A stretch of DNA of 64,000 nt. Source: Curtobacterium luteum (GTDB taxonomy: Bacteria; Actinomycetota; Actinomycetes; Actinomycetales; Microbacteriaceae). Shown one piece after another: positions 17,949 to 26,487 of this stretch. The stretch's first letter is position 1; every line of letters starts with the position of its first letter. The stretch spans positions 672,432-736,431 of the forward strand of contig NZ_BMOI01000001.1 in assembly GCF_014646995.1 (NCBI RefSeq), written 5' to 3'. Both the position numbers and the translations under genes were made by a program. The notes beneath the pieces were generated by a model. The model saw only the letters and a list, made by a program, of their open reading frames with translations. It was not told the origin of the DNA and made no database searches.

Positions 17949-20900
17949 TCAGGCCCCGTAGAACGCGCGCTCGAACACCTGCCGGGCGCGCCGGGTCACA
18001 CCGAGGTAGTCCTCCTCGAGCTGCGTGGCCGACCCCGGCGGGTACTCCATGAGCCGTGCCATGCCCTCGAGCTGGATCCGGTCGACGGGCAGCACGTCGG
18101 TCGTCTTCCCCGACCACAGCACGAGCGCGCTCCGGGCCCGGGACGCGAACCGCCACGCCGCGCCGAGCTTGTCGGCGTCGTCCGGCGCGACGAGCCCGGC
18201 GTCGGTGGCGGCGGTGAGGGCCTCGAGCGTCGAGGTCGTCCGGAGCCCGGGCACGGTCAGCGCGTGCTGCAGCTGGAGGAGCTGCACGAACCACTCGACG
18301 TCGCTGAGCGATCCGCGTCCGAGCTTGAGGTGCCGAGCCGGATCGGCGCCCCGGGGCAGCCGTTCCGACTCCACACGGGCCTTGATGCGCCGGACCTCGC
18401 GGACCTGGTGGTCGTCGATGTGCTCCGGGTAGCGGGTGCGGTCGGCGAGGTGCTCGAAGTCGCGGAGCAGCTGCTGGTCCCCCACGGCTCCGCGGGCACG
18501 GAGCAGCGCCTGCGCCTCCCAGGTCAACGACCACCGCGCGTAGTAGGCGGCGTAGGACTCGAGCGTGCGCACGAGCGGCCCGTTCTTGCCCTCGGGGCGC
18601 AGGTCGACGTCGAGCTCGAACGGGTGGATGGCGTCCTCGGTGAGCCGGCCGAGCTCGCGCACGATCGCCTGGGCGGCGCGGGAGGCGACCTCGGGCTCGG
18701 TGCCCTCGGCGGCGCGGTACACGTACAGGACGTCGGCGTCGGACCCGAAGCCGAGTTCGCGGCCCCCGTAGCGGCCCATCGCGACGATGCCGAACTCGAG
18801 TCCCTCGGGCGCGCCGCGGCGGGCGAGGGTGAGGGCGCCGGCGAGGGTGGCCTCCGTGACGTCGGTGAGGGCCGGCCCGAGGGCGTCGACGTCGAGCCAG
18901 CCGAGCACGGCGGCCATGCCGAGCCGCAGGGTCTCGCGCCGTCGGGCCGAGCGGACGAGCGCGGCGGACCCGTCGAGGTCGTTCCCGTGCCGGGCCGTCG
19001 TCGCGGTCATCTCGGCGAGCAGCGACTCCATCGGTCGCGGACGGAGGAGCGACTCCGGCTCGTCGAGCCAGGCCACGGCTTCCGGGAAGCGCTCGAGCAG
19101 CCCGGAGAGGAACGCGGACTCGGACAGGACGGTGGTCAGCGAATGGGCCGCCCCGGACGAGTCGCGGAGCATCCGGAGGAACCAGCTCGACTCCCCCAGG
19201 GTGTCGCTCAGCCGACGGAACGCCAGGAGCGCCCGGTCCGGTGCCGGCCCCTCGGCCATCCACCGCAGGAGCACCGGCAGCAGGTTCCGTTGGATCGCGG
19301 CGCGGCGGCTCGTGCCCTGCGTGAGCGCACGGATGTGTCCCAGCGCGCCCGCGGGATCCGCGAAGCCGATGGCGCCGAGACGGTCCGCGGCCTGGTCGCT
19401 GGTGAGGACGATCTCGCCGTCGGTGGCCGCCACCGCGGACAGCAGCGGGCGGTAGAAGATCCGCTCGTGGAGTCCGCGGACCTCGAGCTTCACCGTGCGC
19501 CAGCGGTCCTCGAGCGCCGCCGCCGAGGTCGCGAGACCGCTCGACCGTGCGAGGACGCGGAGTTCGTCCTCGTCGGAGGGCATCAGGTGCGTGCGCTGCA
19601 GACGGCGGAGCTGGATGCGGTGCTCCAGGACACGGAGCAGCGCGTAGTCGGGGCCGAACCGCGCCGCCTCGGGCCGCCCGACGTAGCCGGCCGCGGTCAG
19701 CGCGTCCATCGCCTCGAGCGTCGAGCGCACCCGGACGCTCTCGTCGTCACGGCCGTGCACGAGCTGCAGCAGCTGCACGGTGAACTCGACGTCGCGCAGC
19801 CCGCCCGGGCCGAGCTTGAGCTGCCGGTCGACCTGGGCGTCGGGGATGTGCTCGGTGACCCGCTCCCGCATGCGCTGCACCGACTCGACGAAGCCAGGCC
19901 GGGTGGCGGAGGTCCACACGAACGGCGCCACGGCCTCGGCGTACCGGCGTCCGAGGTCCGCGGACCCGGCGATCGGTCGAGCCTTGAGGAGCGCCTGGAA
20001 CTCCCACTCCCGCGCCCACCGCTGGTAGTACGCCACGTGCGAGTCGAGCGTGCGGACGAGCGCGCCGTCCTTGCCCTCGGGCCGGAGGTTCGCGTCGACC
20101 TCCCACAGCGCGGGCTCGGCCGCCAGGTCGGTGATCGCGTGGGTGGCGGCGACGGCGAGCCGGGTGGCGATGAGCACTGCGCGGTCCGTGCCGACCCCGG
20201 TGTCCGCGTCGTCGTCGCGGGTGGGCTCGGTCACGAAGATGACGTCGACGTCGCTGACGTAGTTGAGCTCACGGGCGCCTGCCTTGCCCATCGCGATGAC
20301 GGCGAGCGGGGTGGCCTCGACGTCGGCGGCGGGGAACGGCACCTCGCGCCGGGCGACGTCGACCGCGGCCTCGAGTGCCGCGCCCGCGAGGTCCGCGAGC
20401 CCGGCGGCCACGGCGGGGAACGCCTCGGTCGGGGCGTCGTGCAGGACGTCGAAGAGCGCGATCTGCGCGAGGTGCCGGCGGTAGCGCACCCGGAGGCGGA
20501 GCCGGGCGTCCTCACCGGTCGCGCCGTCGACCGCGGCGAGCAGGGAGGCGGTGTAGTCGTCCTGCGTCCATGGCGGTGTCACCGGGTCGAACAGCAGGGC
20601 GAGTTCGGCGGGGCGCCGGTGCAGGAACTCCCCCAGCCCGACGGACGCGCCGAGGAGCCGGACGAGCCGTGCGGCCGCGGCCCCGTCGGCGAGGACGGCT
20701 CCGAGTTCGTCGGGCGCGCGCTCCGAGAGGCGTTCGAGCAGGCGGAGCGCTCCGTCCGGGTCGGCGGTCGCGCCCCAGACCGCTGCCGGGTCGAACCCAG
20801 GGAGGCCGGACCCGCCCCCGGCGGACACGGGGCGTGCGCCGGCGTCGGCTGCGGCAGACCCGTTGCCGACCGCGGCAGACCCGTTGCCGACCGCGGCAGA

Positions 20901-21050
20901 CCCGTTGCCCGCATGCGGCAGGACGGCGCCGAACCGCGCCTCCAGGCCGGGGACCCGTTCGAGCGCGGCGATCCGTTCGAGGCTCTCCGACAGCTCGGCG
21001 AAGCCGAGCCGGGCGAGCTCGGACCGTGACGTCTTCGTCCGACCGGTCAT
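17949..21050 (-). CDS. glnE: Glutamine synthetase adenylyltransferase/deadenylylase
   Basis: 1033-aa bifunctional enzyme that attaches AMP to, and removes it from, the regulatory Tyr of glutamine synthetase. Two nucleotidyltransferase halves are visible: the N-terminal half with VIAMGKAGARELNYVSDVDVIFV and the C-terminal half with IVAMGRYGGRELGFGSDADVLYVY. Both keep the G-(G/A)-(S/N)-D-x-D metal motif, and each is followed by DANLRPEGKDG or DVDLRPEGKNG and a YYxRW helix. Slightly longer than usual, partly because of a tandem GNGSAAV repeat near residues 45-70. The glnA2 stop lies 10 nt upstream, and TAGCAC spaced 7 nt from the ATG may be an internal promoter. Confidence 0.97.
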   Translation of the reverse strand: MTGRTKTSRSELARLGFAELSESLERIAALERVPGLEARFGAVLPHAGNGSAAVGNGSAAVGNGSAAADAGARPVSAGGGSGLPGFDPAAVWGATADPDGALRLLERLSERAPDELGAVLADGAAAARLVRLLGASVGLGEFLHRRPAELALLFDPVTPPWTQDDYTASLLAAVDGATGEDARLRLRVRYRRHLAQIALFDVLHDAPTEAFPAVAAGLADLAGAALEAAVDVARREVPFPAADVEATPLAVIAMGKAGARELNYVSDVDVIFVTEPTRDDDADTGVGTDRAVLIATRLAVAATHAITDLAAEPALWEVDANLRPEGKDGALVRTLDSHVAYYQRWAREWEFQALLKARPIAGSADLGRRYAEAVAPFVWTSATRPGFVESVQRMRERVTEHIPDAQVDRQLKLGPGGLRDVEFTVQLLQLVHGRDDESVRVRSTLEAMDALTAAGYVGRPEAARFGPDYALLRVLEHRIQLRRLQRTHLMPSDEDELRVLARSSGLATSAAALEDRWRTVKLEVRGLHERIFYRPLLSAVAATDGEIVLTSDQAADRLGAIGFADPAGALGHIRALTQGTSRRAAIQRNLLPVLLRWMAEGPAPDRALLAFRRLSDTLGESSWFLRMLRDSSGAAHSLTTVLSESAFLSGLLERFPEAVAWLDEPESLLRPRPMESLLAEMTATTARHGNDLDGSAALVRSARRRETLRLGMAAVLGWLDVDALGPALTDVTEATLAGALTLARRGAPEGLEFGIVAMGRYGGRELGFGSDADVLYVYRAAEGTEPEVASRAAQAIVRELGRLTEDAIHPFELDVDLRPEGKNGPLVRTLESYAAYYARWSLTWEAQALLRARGAVGDQQLLRDFEHLADRTRYPEHIDDHQVREVRRIKARVESERLPRGADPARHLKLGRGSLSDVEWFVQLLQLQHALTVPGLRTTSTLEALTAATDAGLVAPDDADKLGAAWRFASRARSALVLWSGKTTDVLPVDRIQLEGMARLMEYPPGSATQLEEDYLGVTRRARQVFERAFYGA
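20851..20911. repeat. 21-bp tandem repeat in glnE
   Basis: Three copies of a 21-bp unit (starting at 20851, 20872 and 20893) encode GNGSAAV repeats in a linker near the N-terminus of GlnE. Confidence 0.85.
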
Positions 21051-21060
21051 GCGGGCAGTG

Positions 21061-22398
21061 CTAGAGCGCGCCGAGGTTCGTGTCGAGCTCGAACGGCGTG
21101 ACCTGGTCGCGGTAGGCCTGCCACTCCTGCCGCTTGTTGAGCAGCACGAAGTTGAAGACCTGCTCGCCGAGGGTCTCGGCCACGAGCTCGGAGTCCTCCA
21201 TGAGGCCGAGCGCGTGGTCGAGGCTCGCCGGGAGCTGCTTGTAACCGAGGGCCCGACGCTCGGAGTCGGACAGGCTCCAGACGTTGTCCTCGGCCTCGGC
21301 GGGGAGCTCGTAGCCCTCGTCGATGCCCTTGAGGCCGGCCGCGAGGAGGAGCGAGTACGCCAGGTACGGGTTCGCGGCGGAGTCGATGCCGCGGTACTCG
21401 ATGCGGGCCGACTGCCCCTTGTTCGGCTTGTAGAGCGGGACGCGGACCAGGGCCGAGCGGTTGTTGTGGCCCCACGTGACGAACGAGGGTGCTTCGTCGC
21501 CGCCCCAGAGGCGCTTGTACGAGTTCACGAACTGGTTCGTGACCGCGGTGATCTCGGGCGCGTGGCGGAGGACCCCGGCGATGAAGTGCTTCGCCGTCTC
21601 GGACAGCTGGTACTGGCCCCCGGCCTCGTAGAAGGCGTTCTGGTCGCCCTCGAACAGCGACACGTGCGTGTGCATGCCCGAGCCCGGCTGACCGGACAGC
21701 GGCTTCGGCATGAACGTCGCGTAGACGCCCTGCTCGATCGCCACCTCCTTCACGACCGTGCGGAAGGTCATGATGTTGTCCGCCATGGTCAGCGCGTCGG
21801 CGTAGCGGAGGTCGATCTCGTTCTGGCCGGGACCGGCTTCGTGGTGGGAGAACTCCACCGAGATGCCGAGGTCCTCGAGCATCCGGACCGAGCGGCGGCG
21901 GAAGTCGTGCGCACTGCCACCGGGGACGTTGTCGAAGTAGCCGGCCTGGTCGACGGGCTGCGGGCCGCCGTCCTTCCACTCGCGGCTCTTCAGGAGGTAG
22001 AACTCGATCTCCGGGTGCGTGTAGAACGTGAACCCGCGCTCGCTCGCCTTCGCGAGGGTGCGCTTCAGGACGTTGCGCGGGTCGGCGACCGCGGGCTGGC
22101 CGTCCGGCGTCGTGATGTCGCAGAACATCCGGGCCGTGGGGTCGATCTCGCCGCGCCAGGGGAGGATCTGGAACGTCGAGGGGTCCGGGTGCGCGAGCAC
22201 GTCGGCCTCGTAGCTGCGGGTCAGGCCCTCGATCGCGGAGCCGTCGAAGCCGATGCCCTCGGCGAAGGCCCCCTCGACCTCGGCCGGCGCGATCGCGACC
22301 GACTTGAGCGTCCCGATGACGTCGGTGAACCAGAGTCGGATGAACTTGATGCCGCGCTCCTCGATGGTGCGGAGCACGAAGTCCGTCTGCTTGTCCAT
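21061..22398 (-). CDS. glnA: Glutamine synthetase type I, second copy (GlnA2-like)
   Basis: 445-aa GSI-alpha-type enzyme. It has FDGSAIEGLTRSYEADV, YTHPEIEFYLLKS, HHEAGPGQNEIDLRYADAL, KPLSGQPGSGMHTHVSLF and NRSALVRVP. In place of the adenylylation loop KDLYELP of GlnA1 it reads RRALGYKQLPASL, so it is probably not a GlnE target. In mycobacteria and streptomycetes the glnE-glnA2 neighbours have the same order; GlnA2-type enzymes there may act on polyamines or serve as minor synthetases. The ATG at 22398 follows an AAAGGGCG site. No GlnR box is visible upstream. Confidence 0.95.
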   Translation of the reverse strand: MDKQTDFVLRTIEERGIKFIRLWFTDVIGTLKSVAIAPAEVEGAFAEGIGFDGSAIEGLTRSYEADVLAHPDPSTFQILPWRGEIDPTARMFCDITTPDGQPAVADPRNVLKRTLAKASERGFTFYTHPEIEFYLLKSREWKDGGPQPVDQAGYFDNVPGGSAHDFRRRSVRMLEDLGISVEFSHHEAGPGQNEIDLRYADALTMADNIMTFRTVVKEVAIEQGVYATFMPKPLSGQPGSGMHTHVSLFEGDQNAFYEAGGQYQLSETAKHFIAGVLRHAPEITAVTNQFVNSYKRLWGGDEAPSFVTWGHNNRSALVRVPLYKPNKGQSARIEYRGIDSAANPYLAYSLLLAAGLKGIDEGYELPAEAEDNVWSLSDSERRALGYKQLPASLDHALGLMEDSELVAETLGEQVFNFVLLNKRQEWQAYRDQVTPFELDTNLGAL

Positions 22399-22458
22399 TG
22401 ACGCCCTTTCCGTGGTGCAGCTGGTCCAGCTGGGAGTCTCAGCCTATTGGTTCTCCGG

Positions 22459-22635
22459 TCAGTCTTCGTCGTCCCAGCGCTCGTTGTTCGCCTTGATGCG
22501 GTCGAGGGCGTGCTGCGCCTCCTCGCGGGTCTCGAACGGCCCGATGCGGTCGCGCTGCGGGGACTGCGGGCCCTGCTCGACCGCGTGCGTCTTCTCGTTG
22601 AACCACCACTGGGACTCGATGCGTTCGTCGCTCAT
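22459..22635 (-). CDS. Small SPOR-like protein (58 aa)
   Basis: A conserved-looking short protein, MSDERIESQWWFNEKTHAVE followed by a Gln-rich stretch and RIGPFETREEAQHALDRIK, ending NNERWDDED. The GPFxTREEAxxAL part is the pattern of SPOR-type modules and of small actinobacterial proteins next to glnA2/map, which have no known function. Start support is strong: TACGGT at 22642-22647 is 6 nt before the ATG, the leaderless pattern. It may be cotranscribed with glnA2 (60-nt gap). Confidence 0.8.
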   Translation of the reverse strand: MSDERIESQWWFNEKTHAVEQGPQSPQRDRIGPFETREEAQHALDRIKANNERWDDED

Positions 22636-22680
22636 GCCGCCACCGTACCCACGGCGGGGGCGTGCGGGCCGGGCGTGCCG

Positions 22681-22770
22681 CTGGGCGGGCTGGGGCTAGG
22701 GGGCGGGGCCTGGGCTGGGCCGGGGCCGGGGCCGGGGGGGCTGGGGGCTGGGGCCGGGGCCGGGGGCTGG
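22681..22770 (+). repeat. G-run-rich tract (potential G-quadruplex)
   Basis: The plus strand has more than ten runs of 3-7 G, separated mostly by CT, CC or CTA. Several non-overlapping four-run sets could form G-quadruplexes. Confidence 0.75.
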
Positions 22771-22831
22771 CGCGAGTCTCGGCGTGAGCGACAGTTCTCG
22801 GGCGAAAGCGCGCGAGAGCTGTCGCGCAGCC

Positions 22832-22957
22832 CGAGTCTCGGGGCGCGCAGGCCGAGTCTCGGGGCGCGCAGACCGAGTCCCGGGGCGCTCACGACGAGTC
22901 TCGGGGCGCGCAGCCCGAGTCTCGGGGCGCGCAGCCCGAGTCCCGGGGCGCGCAGGG
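22832..22957. repeat. Six-copy 21-bp tandem array
   Basis: Units start at 22832, 22853, 22874, 22895, 22916 and 22937, each close to CGAGTCTCGGGGCGCGCAG. Variants carry CCCGGGG or GCTCACGA. Confidence 0.9.
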
Positions 22958-23017
22958 CGACCGCCTGGAGGCCCGGTGCCGGTCCGCCGGGCCGGCCCCG
23001 GGCCTCCAGGCGGTCGC
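22957..23017. repeat. GGAGGC palindrome, 20-bp stem
   Basis: GCGACCGCCTGGAGGCCCGG (22957-22976) pairs perfectly with 22998-23017. The arm is shared with the element at 12451. This copy lies in a divergent gap, so it need not be a terminator. Confidence 0.85.
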
Positions 23018-23158
23018 GTCGTGGTCGCGTCCTGCGGGGCGAGTCTCGCCGTGGGCGACACGTCTCGCGCGCGAGCGCGCACGATCCGTCGCCCAGGGCG
23101 AGTCTCGGCGTGCACGGGCCGAAACTCGGGTCCCGCGCGCCCGGATAGAGTGGTCGGC

Positions 23159-24022
23159 ATGCCCCGGGACGCACACGGACACCTGACCGCCGGCCGGATC
23201 TCCCCGCAGCGGCCCGTCCCGAAGGAGATCGAGCGGCCCGAGTACGTCGGGCGCGCCGAGCCCGACGAGCACGGCCACGGCGACACGTACTCCGCCGAGG
23301 AGATCGAACGGATCCGGACCGCCGGGCGCATCGCCTCGCAGGCGATCGACGCCGTCGGCGCGGCCATCCGCCCCGGGGTCACCACCGACGAGCTCGACCG
23401 CATCGGCCACGAGTTCGTCGTGTCACACGGTGCGTACCCGTCCACGCTCGGCTACCGCGGCTACCCCAAATCGCTCTGCTCGAGCCTCAACGAGGTCATC
23501 TGCCACGGCATCCCGGACGACACCGTGCTGCAGGAGGGCGACCTCGTCAACATCGACATCACCGCCTACAAGGACGGGATGCACGGCGACACGAACCGCA
23601 CCTTCATCGTGGGCGAGGGCTCGCAGGAGGTCCGCGACCTCGTCGACCGCACGCGAACCGCGCTCGAGCGGGGCATCAAGGCCGTCGCCCCCGGGCGCCA
23701 GGTCAACGTCATCGGCCGCGCGATCGAGGCGTACGCCAAACGGTTCGGGTACGGCGTCGTCCGCGACTACACCGGCCACGGCGTCGGACGGACGTTCCAC
23801 TCCGGGCTGATCATCCCCCACTACGACGCGCCCCACTACGACACGGTCATCGAGGAGGGAATGGTGTTCACGATCGAGCCGATGCTGACCCTCGGCGGCA
23901 TCGAGGCGGACATCTGGTCGGACGACTGGACCGTCTCCACCCGCGACAAGTCGTGGACCGCACAGTTCGAGCACACCCTCGTCGTCACCGAGCGCGGCGC
24001 CGAACTCCTGACCGTCTCCTGA
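23159..24022 (+). CDS. map: Methionine aminopeptidase type I
   Basis: 287-aa metalloprotease that removes the initiator Met. It has the N-terminal extension common in Actinobacteria (residues 1-40), then the pita-bread fold: [15 protein letters not shown] with the substrate His, [22 protein letters not shown] with two metal Asp residues, [14 protein letters not shown] with the metal His, TIEPMLTLG and [10 protein letters not shown] with metal Glu residues. ATG 23159 follows TAGAGT (23146-23151) with a 7-nt spacer and no RBS, so leaderless translation is likely. ppgK starts 22 nt downstream in the same operon. Confidence 0.96.
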   Translation: MPRDAHGHLTAGRISPQRPVPKEIERPEYVGRAEPDEHGHGDTYSAEEIERIRTAGRIASQAIDAVGAAIRPGVTTDELDRIGHEFVVSHGAYPSTLGYRGYPKSLCSSLNEVICHGIPDDTVLQEGDLVNIDITAYKDGMHGDTNRTFIVGEGSQEVRDLVDRTRTALERGIKAVAPGRQVNVIGRAIEAYAKRFGYGVVRDYTGHGVGRTFHSGLIIPHYDAPHYDTVIEEGMVFTIEPMLTLGGIEADIWSDDWTVSTRDKSWTAQFEHTLVVTERGAELLTVS

Positions 24023-24044
24023 CCCCTCAACCGAAAGGCTCCTC

Positions 24045-24803
24045 ATGACCACCCTCGCAGTCGGCGTCGACATCGGCGGTACGGGCATCAAGGGCGCGAT
24101 CGTCGACGTCGCCTCGGGCGAACTCACGACCGACCGGATCAAGAAGGCCACGCCCGAGGGCGGCAAGCCCCACGACATCGTCGCGGTGGCGAAGTCGATC
24201 GTCGAGGAGCTCGCCCCGGCCGCGGACGTCCCGGTGGGCGTGTGCTTCCCGGCGATCGTCCGCGACGGCAAGACCATGTCCGCCGCGAACGTGTCGAAGA
24301 AGTGGATCGGGTTCGAGGCGGAGGCGCTCTTCGAGAAGGAACTCGGCCGCTCGATCCACTTCGTCAACGACGCCGACGCCGCCGGGTTCGCGGAGCAGCA
24401 GTTCGGGGCGGCGAAGGGCAAGGACGGCCTCGTCGTCGTCACGACCCTGGGCACCGGGATCGGCACGGCGCTCATCAACGACGGTGTGCTCATCGTCAAC
24501 TCGGAGCTCGGGCACCTCGAGATCGACGGGCACGACGCGGAGACGAAGGCCTCGTTCGCCGCCAAGGAGCGCGACGACCTGTCGTGGAAGCACTGGGCGA
24601 AGCGGCTGCAGAAGTACTACTCGACGCTCGAGGCGTTGCTCTCCCCGGAGCTCTTCGTCGTGGGCGGCGGCGTGTCGAAGCACCACGAGGAGTTCCTGCC
24701 GCTGCTCGACCTCCAGGCGCCGATCATCCCGGCGACGCTGCGGAACAACGCGGGCATCATCGGGGCGGCGACGCTCGCCGCGCAGTCGAAGCCGCAGGCG
24801 TAG
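24045..24803 (+). CDS. ppgK: Polyphosphate glucokinase
   Basis: 252-aa ROK-type sugar kinase that phosphorylates glucose with polyphosphate or ATP, feeding glycolysis. Visible features are AVGVDIGGTGIKGAIVD for phosphate binding, HFVNDADAAGFAEQQ with the catalytic Asp, TTLGTGIGTALI and ELGHLEIDG for glucose contact. A typical actinobacterial enzyme by length and motif. RBS AAAGG precedes the ATG. The stop codon is part of a GCGTAG repeat that gives three in-frame stops. rnpB follows. Confidence 0.95.
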   Translation: MTTLAVGVDIGGTGIKGAIVDVASGELTTDRIKKATPEGGKPHDIVAVAKSIVEELAPAADVPVGVCFPAIVRDGKTMSAANVSKKWIGFEAEALFEKELGRSIHFVNDADAAGFAEQQFGAAKGKDGLVVVTTLGTGIGTALINDGVLIVNSELGHLEIDGHDAETKASFAAKERDDLSWKHWAKRLQKYYSTLEALLSPELFVVGGGVSKHHEEFLPLLDLQAPIIPATLRNNAGIIGAATLAAQSKPQA

Positions 24804-24821
24804 GCGTAGGCGTAGGCGCGC
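24798..24821 (+). repeat. GGCGTA hexanucleotide repeat at the ppgK stop
   Basis: Three consecutive GCG-TAG units supply tandem in-frame stops at the 3' end of ppgK. Confidence 0.8.
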
Positions 24822-24883
24822 GGAGTTGCTCGGACCGGGAGAGTCCGGTCGCCGGCGTGGACGCTGCACGGACGCGTCACCGC

Positions 24884-24889
24884 TAGACT
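24884..24889 (+). promoter_or_regulatory. rnpB -10 box
   Basis: TAGACT ends 7 nt before the predicted first nucleotide of the RNase P RNA. This agrees with the -10 spacing seen at leaderless genes. No good -35 is visible. Confidence 0.6.
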
Positions 24890-24896
24890 CGTCCGT

Positions 24897-25257
24897 GCGA
24901 ATGGGTCGGTGAGACGGTCGCGTCACTCCTCCGGGAGTGCCGAGGAACGTCCGGGCTCCACAGAGCAGGGCGGTGGGTAACACCCACCCGGAGCAATCCG
25001 CGAGACAGTGCCACAGAAAGCAGACCGCCGGCGGCGACGTCGGTAAGGGTGAAACGGTGGTGTAAGAGACCACCAGGGGTCCGGGTGACCGGATCCGCTC
25101 GGTAAACCTCGCCCGGAGCAAGGTCAGACAGAGGACGTCGAGGCTGCTCGCCGAGTCCTCGGGTAGACCGCTGGAGGCCGACGGCAACGTCGGTCCGAGA
25201 GAGATGGCCGTCACCGCGAGAGCGGGACAGAACCCGGCGTACGGCCGGCCCATTCGC
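24897..25257 (+). ncRNA. rnpB: RNase P RNA (type A)
   Basis: Catalytic RNA of ribonuclease P, which matures tRNA 5' ends. The universal core is readable: GAGGAACGTCCGGGCTCCAC followed by AGAGCAGGGCGGTGGGTAAC (P4 5' part and CR-I), GGGTGAAACGGTG, GACAGAACCCGGCGTACGGC (CR-V and P4 3' part). The ends are set by P1: GCGAATGGGTCGG at 24897-24909 pairs, with G-U pairs, with CGGCCCATTCGC at 25246-25257. Ends are accurate to a few bases. Confidence 0.96.
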
Positions 25258-25284
25258 CCACACGAACGCGAGTCGCTTGCTCGC

Positions 25285-25637
25285 GCCCCGCGCGGCCGCG
25301 CGCCCGTCGTCCGCGCGCCAGCGGGCGCGGGCCCGGCCTCGCACCGTGCGAAGCTCCCTCCGCACGGTGCGAGGTTCCTCACACCGTGCGACGCGCTGGG
25401 CCTCGCACGGAGCGCGAATCCTCGCACCCTGCGGCCGCGGCCACGCCGCCGCCGCCGCCGCACCACGCCACGCCGCCCCGCGCGGCCGCGCGCCCGTCGT
25501 CCGCGCGCCAGCGGGCGCGGGCCCGGCCTCGCACCGTGCGAAGCTCCCTCCGCACGGTGCGAGGTTCCGCACACCGTGCGACGCGCTGGGCCTCGCACGG
25601 AGCGCGAATCCTCGCACCCTGCGGCCGCGGCCACGCC
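25285..25637. repeat. 163-bp direct duplication, 190-bp period
   Basis: Copy 1 (25285-25447) and copy 2 (25475-25637) differ at one position that I can see (CCTCAC versus CCGCAC). Each contains GCACCGTGCGAAG, CGCACGGTGCGAGGTTCC and CACCGTGCGACG arms that can fold back, the same motif family as at 10125-10270. Confidence 0.88.
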
Positions 25638-25691
25638 ACGCCACCGCCGCAGCGCCGCCGCACGCCGCCGCACGCCGCTGCGGCCGCGGCA

Positions 25692-25736
25692 CGGACGGGA
25701 GGCCCGGTGCCAGCCCGGCACCGCGCCTCCCGTCCG
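25692..25736. repeat. GGAGGC palindrome near the 3' end of the zinc-ribbon-like gene
   Basis: CGGACGGGAGGC pairs with GCCTCCCGTCCG, with an additional inner stem GGTGCC/GGCACC. Located 15 nt beyond the stop of the minus-strand gene, so it could be its terminator. Confidence 0.75.
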
Positions 25737-25750
25737 ACGGGTGATCGGGT

Positions 25751-26485
25751 CTACAGCCCCGACTCGGGCGTGCGCACGAGGATGGCGTCGCTGTCCGGGC
25801 ACAGCACGACGTCATCCGGCGCCGCGGCCCGGATCGTCTGCAGGTCCGAGGCCGTCAGCGTCACGCCGGACGCGGTCGACACCCCGCCCTGCAGCAACGA
25901 CGCACCGAAGCCGTACCGCGCACGCTGCCGGTCGTAGAGCGCGAGCAGGTCGTCCGGGACCTTCGCGGCGACGTCGGCACGCGACTGGACGGCCGAGGCG
26001 CGATCGGCCTCGAGCCGGGCGATCTCGGCGTCGCGCTCGGCCGCGAGACCGGCGCGGGCGGCGTCTGCGTCCGCGAGCTGCGCCTCGATGTCGCCGACCC
26101 TCGCCCGCAGCCCGTCGAGCTGCTCCATGACCTCGAGTTCGCTCGTCTCGAGGTCGCCGATCCGCCGCTGCAGGGAGTCGAGCTCGCTCTGGAGCCCTGC
26201 GGCGTCCTTCGCGTTCGCGACGTTCTGCAGGAGCGTGGTGTCCCGCTCGACCCGGGCCTGCGCGATCGCGGTGTCGGACTCGAGCCGGGCGAGCTCGCGC
26301 TCCGCGTCCTCGACCAGGCCGGTCGCTGCCGCGAGTTCACCACGCAGGGCGGCGGCCTTCGTGCCGAGCTCGGTGAGCTGGTCGCCCTTGCGCAGCGAGG
26401 TGATGCGGTGCTCGATGCGGGTCACGTCGTTGTCGAGTCGCTGGACGTCGAGGAGGATGACCTGGTCCTCGGGTGCTGCCTTCAC
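25751..26485 (-). CDS. Coiled-coil protein of the C4 zinc-ribbon family, ribbon cysteines lost
   Basis: 244-aa protein. Residues 1-170 are a long antiparallel coiled coil (heptads of Leu/Ala with Glu, Asp and Arg). The C-terminal region aligns by pattern to the family's zinc ribbon but reads GGVSTASGVTLTASDL and DDVVLCPDSDAILVR, so only one of the four expected Cys remains. In mycobacteria this family (Rv2229c) neighbours the Nif3 gene, as here. GTG 26485 lies 2 nt after the Nif3 stop with AGAAGGAG upstream, so the two are coupled. Function unknown. Confidence 0.8.
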   Translation of the reverse strand: MKAAPEDQVILLDVQRLDNDVTRIEHRITSLRKGDQLTELGTKAAALRGELAAATGLVEDAERELARLESDTAIAQARVERDTTLLQNVANAKDAAGLQSELDSLQRRIGDLETSELEVMEQLDGLRARVGDIEAQLADADAARAGLAAERDAEIARLEADRASAVQSRADVAAKVPDDLLALYDRQRARYGFGASLLQGGVSTASGVTLTASDLQTIRAAAPDDVVLCPDSDAILVRTPESGL

Positions 26486-26487
26486 GG

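Larger units (their letters stand above)
22636..23158. other. Gene-free divergent region with G-rich tract and tandem array
   Basis: 523 bp between the SPOR-like gene and map. From left to right it contains a G-run-rich tract (22681-22770), a hairpin built on GCGACAG/CTGTCGC (about 22788-22828), six 21-bp repeats (22832-22957), a GGAGGC palindrome (22957-23017), a second GCGAGTCTCG hairpin cluster (about 23038-23108), and the map promoter. No open frame looks coding. Confidence 0.8.
25258..25750. other. Gene-free repeat block after rnpB
   Basis: 493 bp with a 163-bp near-identical direct duplication (25285-25447 and 25475-25637), GC-only low-complexity stretches, and a GGAGGC palindrome at 25692-25736. 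Convergent between rnpB and the zinc-ribbon-like gene; no coding signal. Confidence 0.8.

Noticed and set aside
22832..22957. CRISPR array
   Set aside because: Six units with a 21-bp period have no unique spacers, and there are no cas genes.
25285..25637. Insertion sequence or transposon remnant
   Set aside because: It is a direct duplication without terminal inverted repeats, target duplications or a transposase frame.
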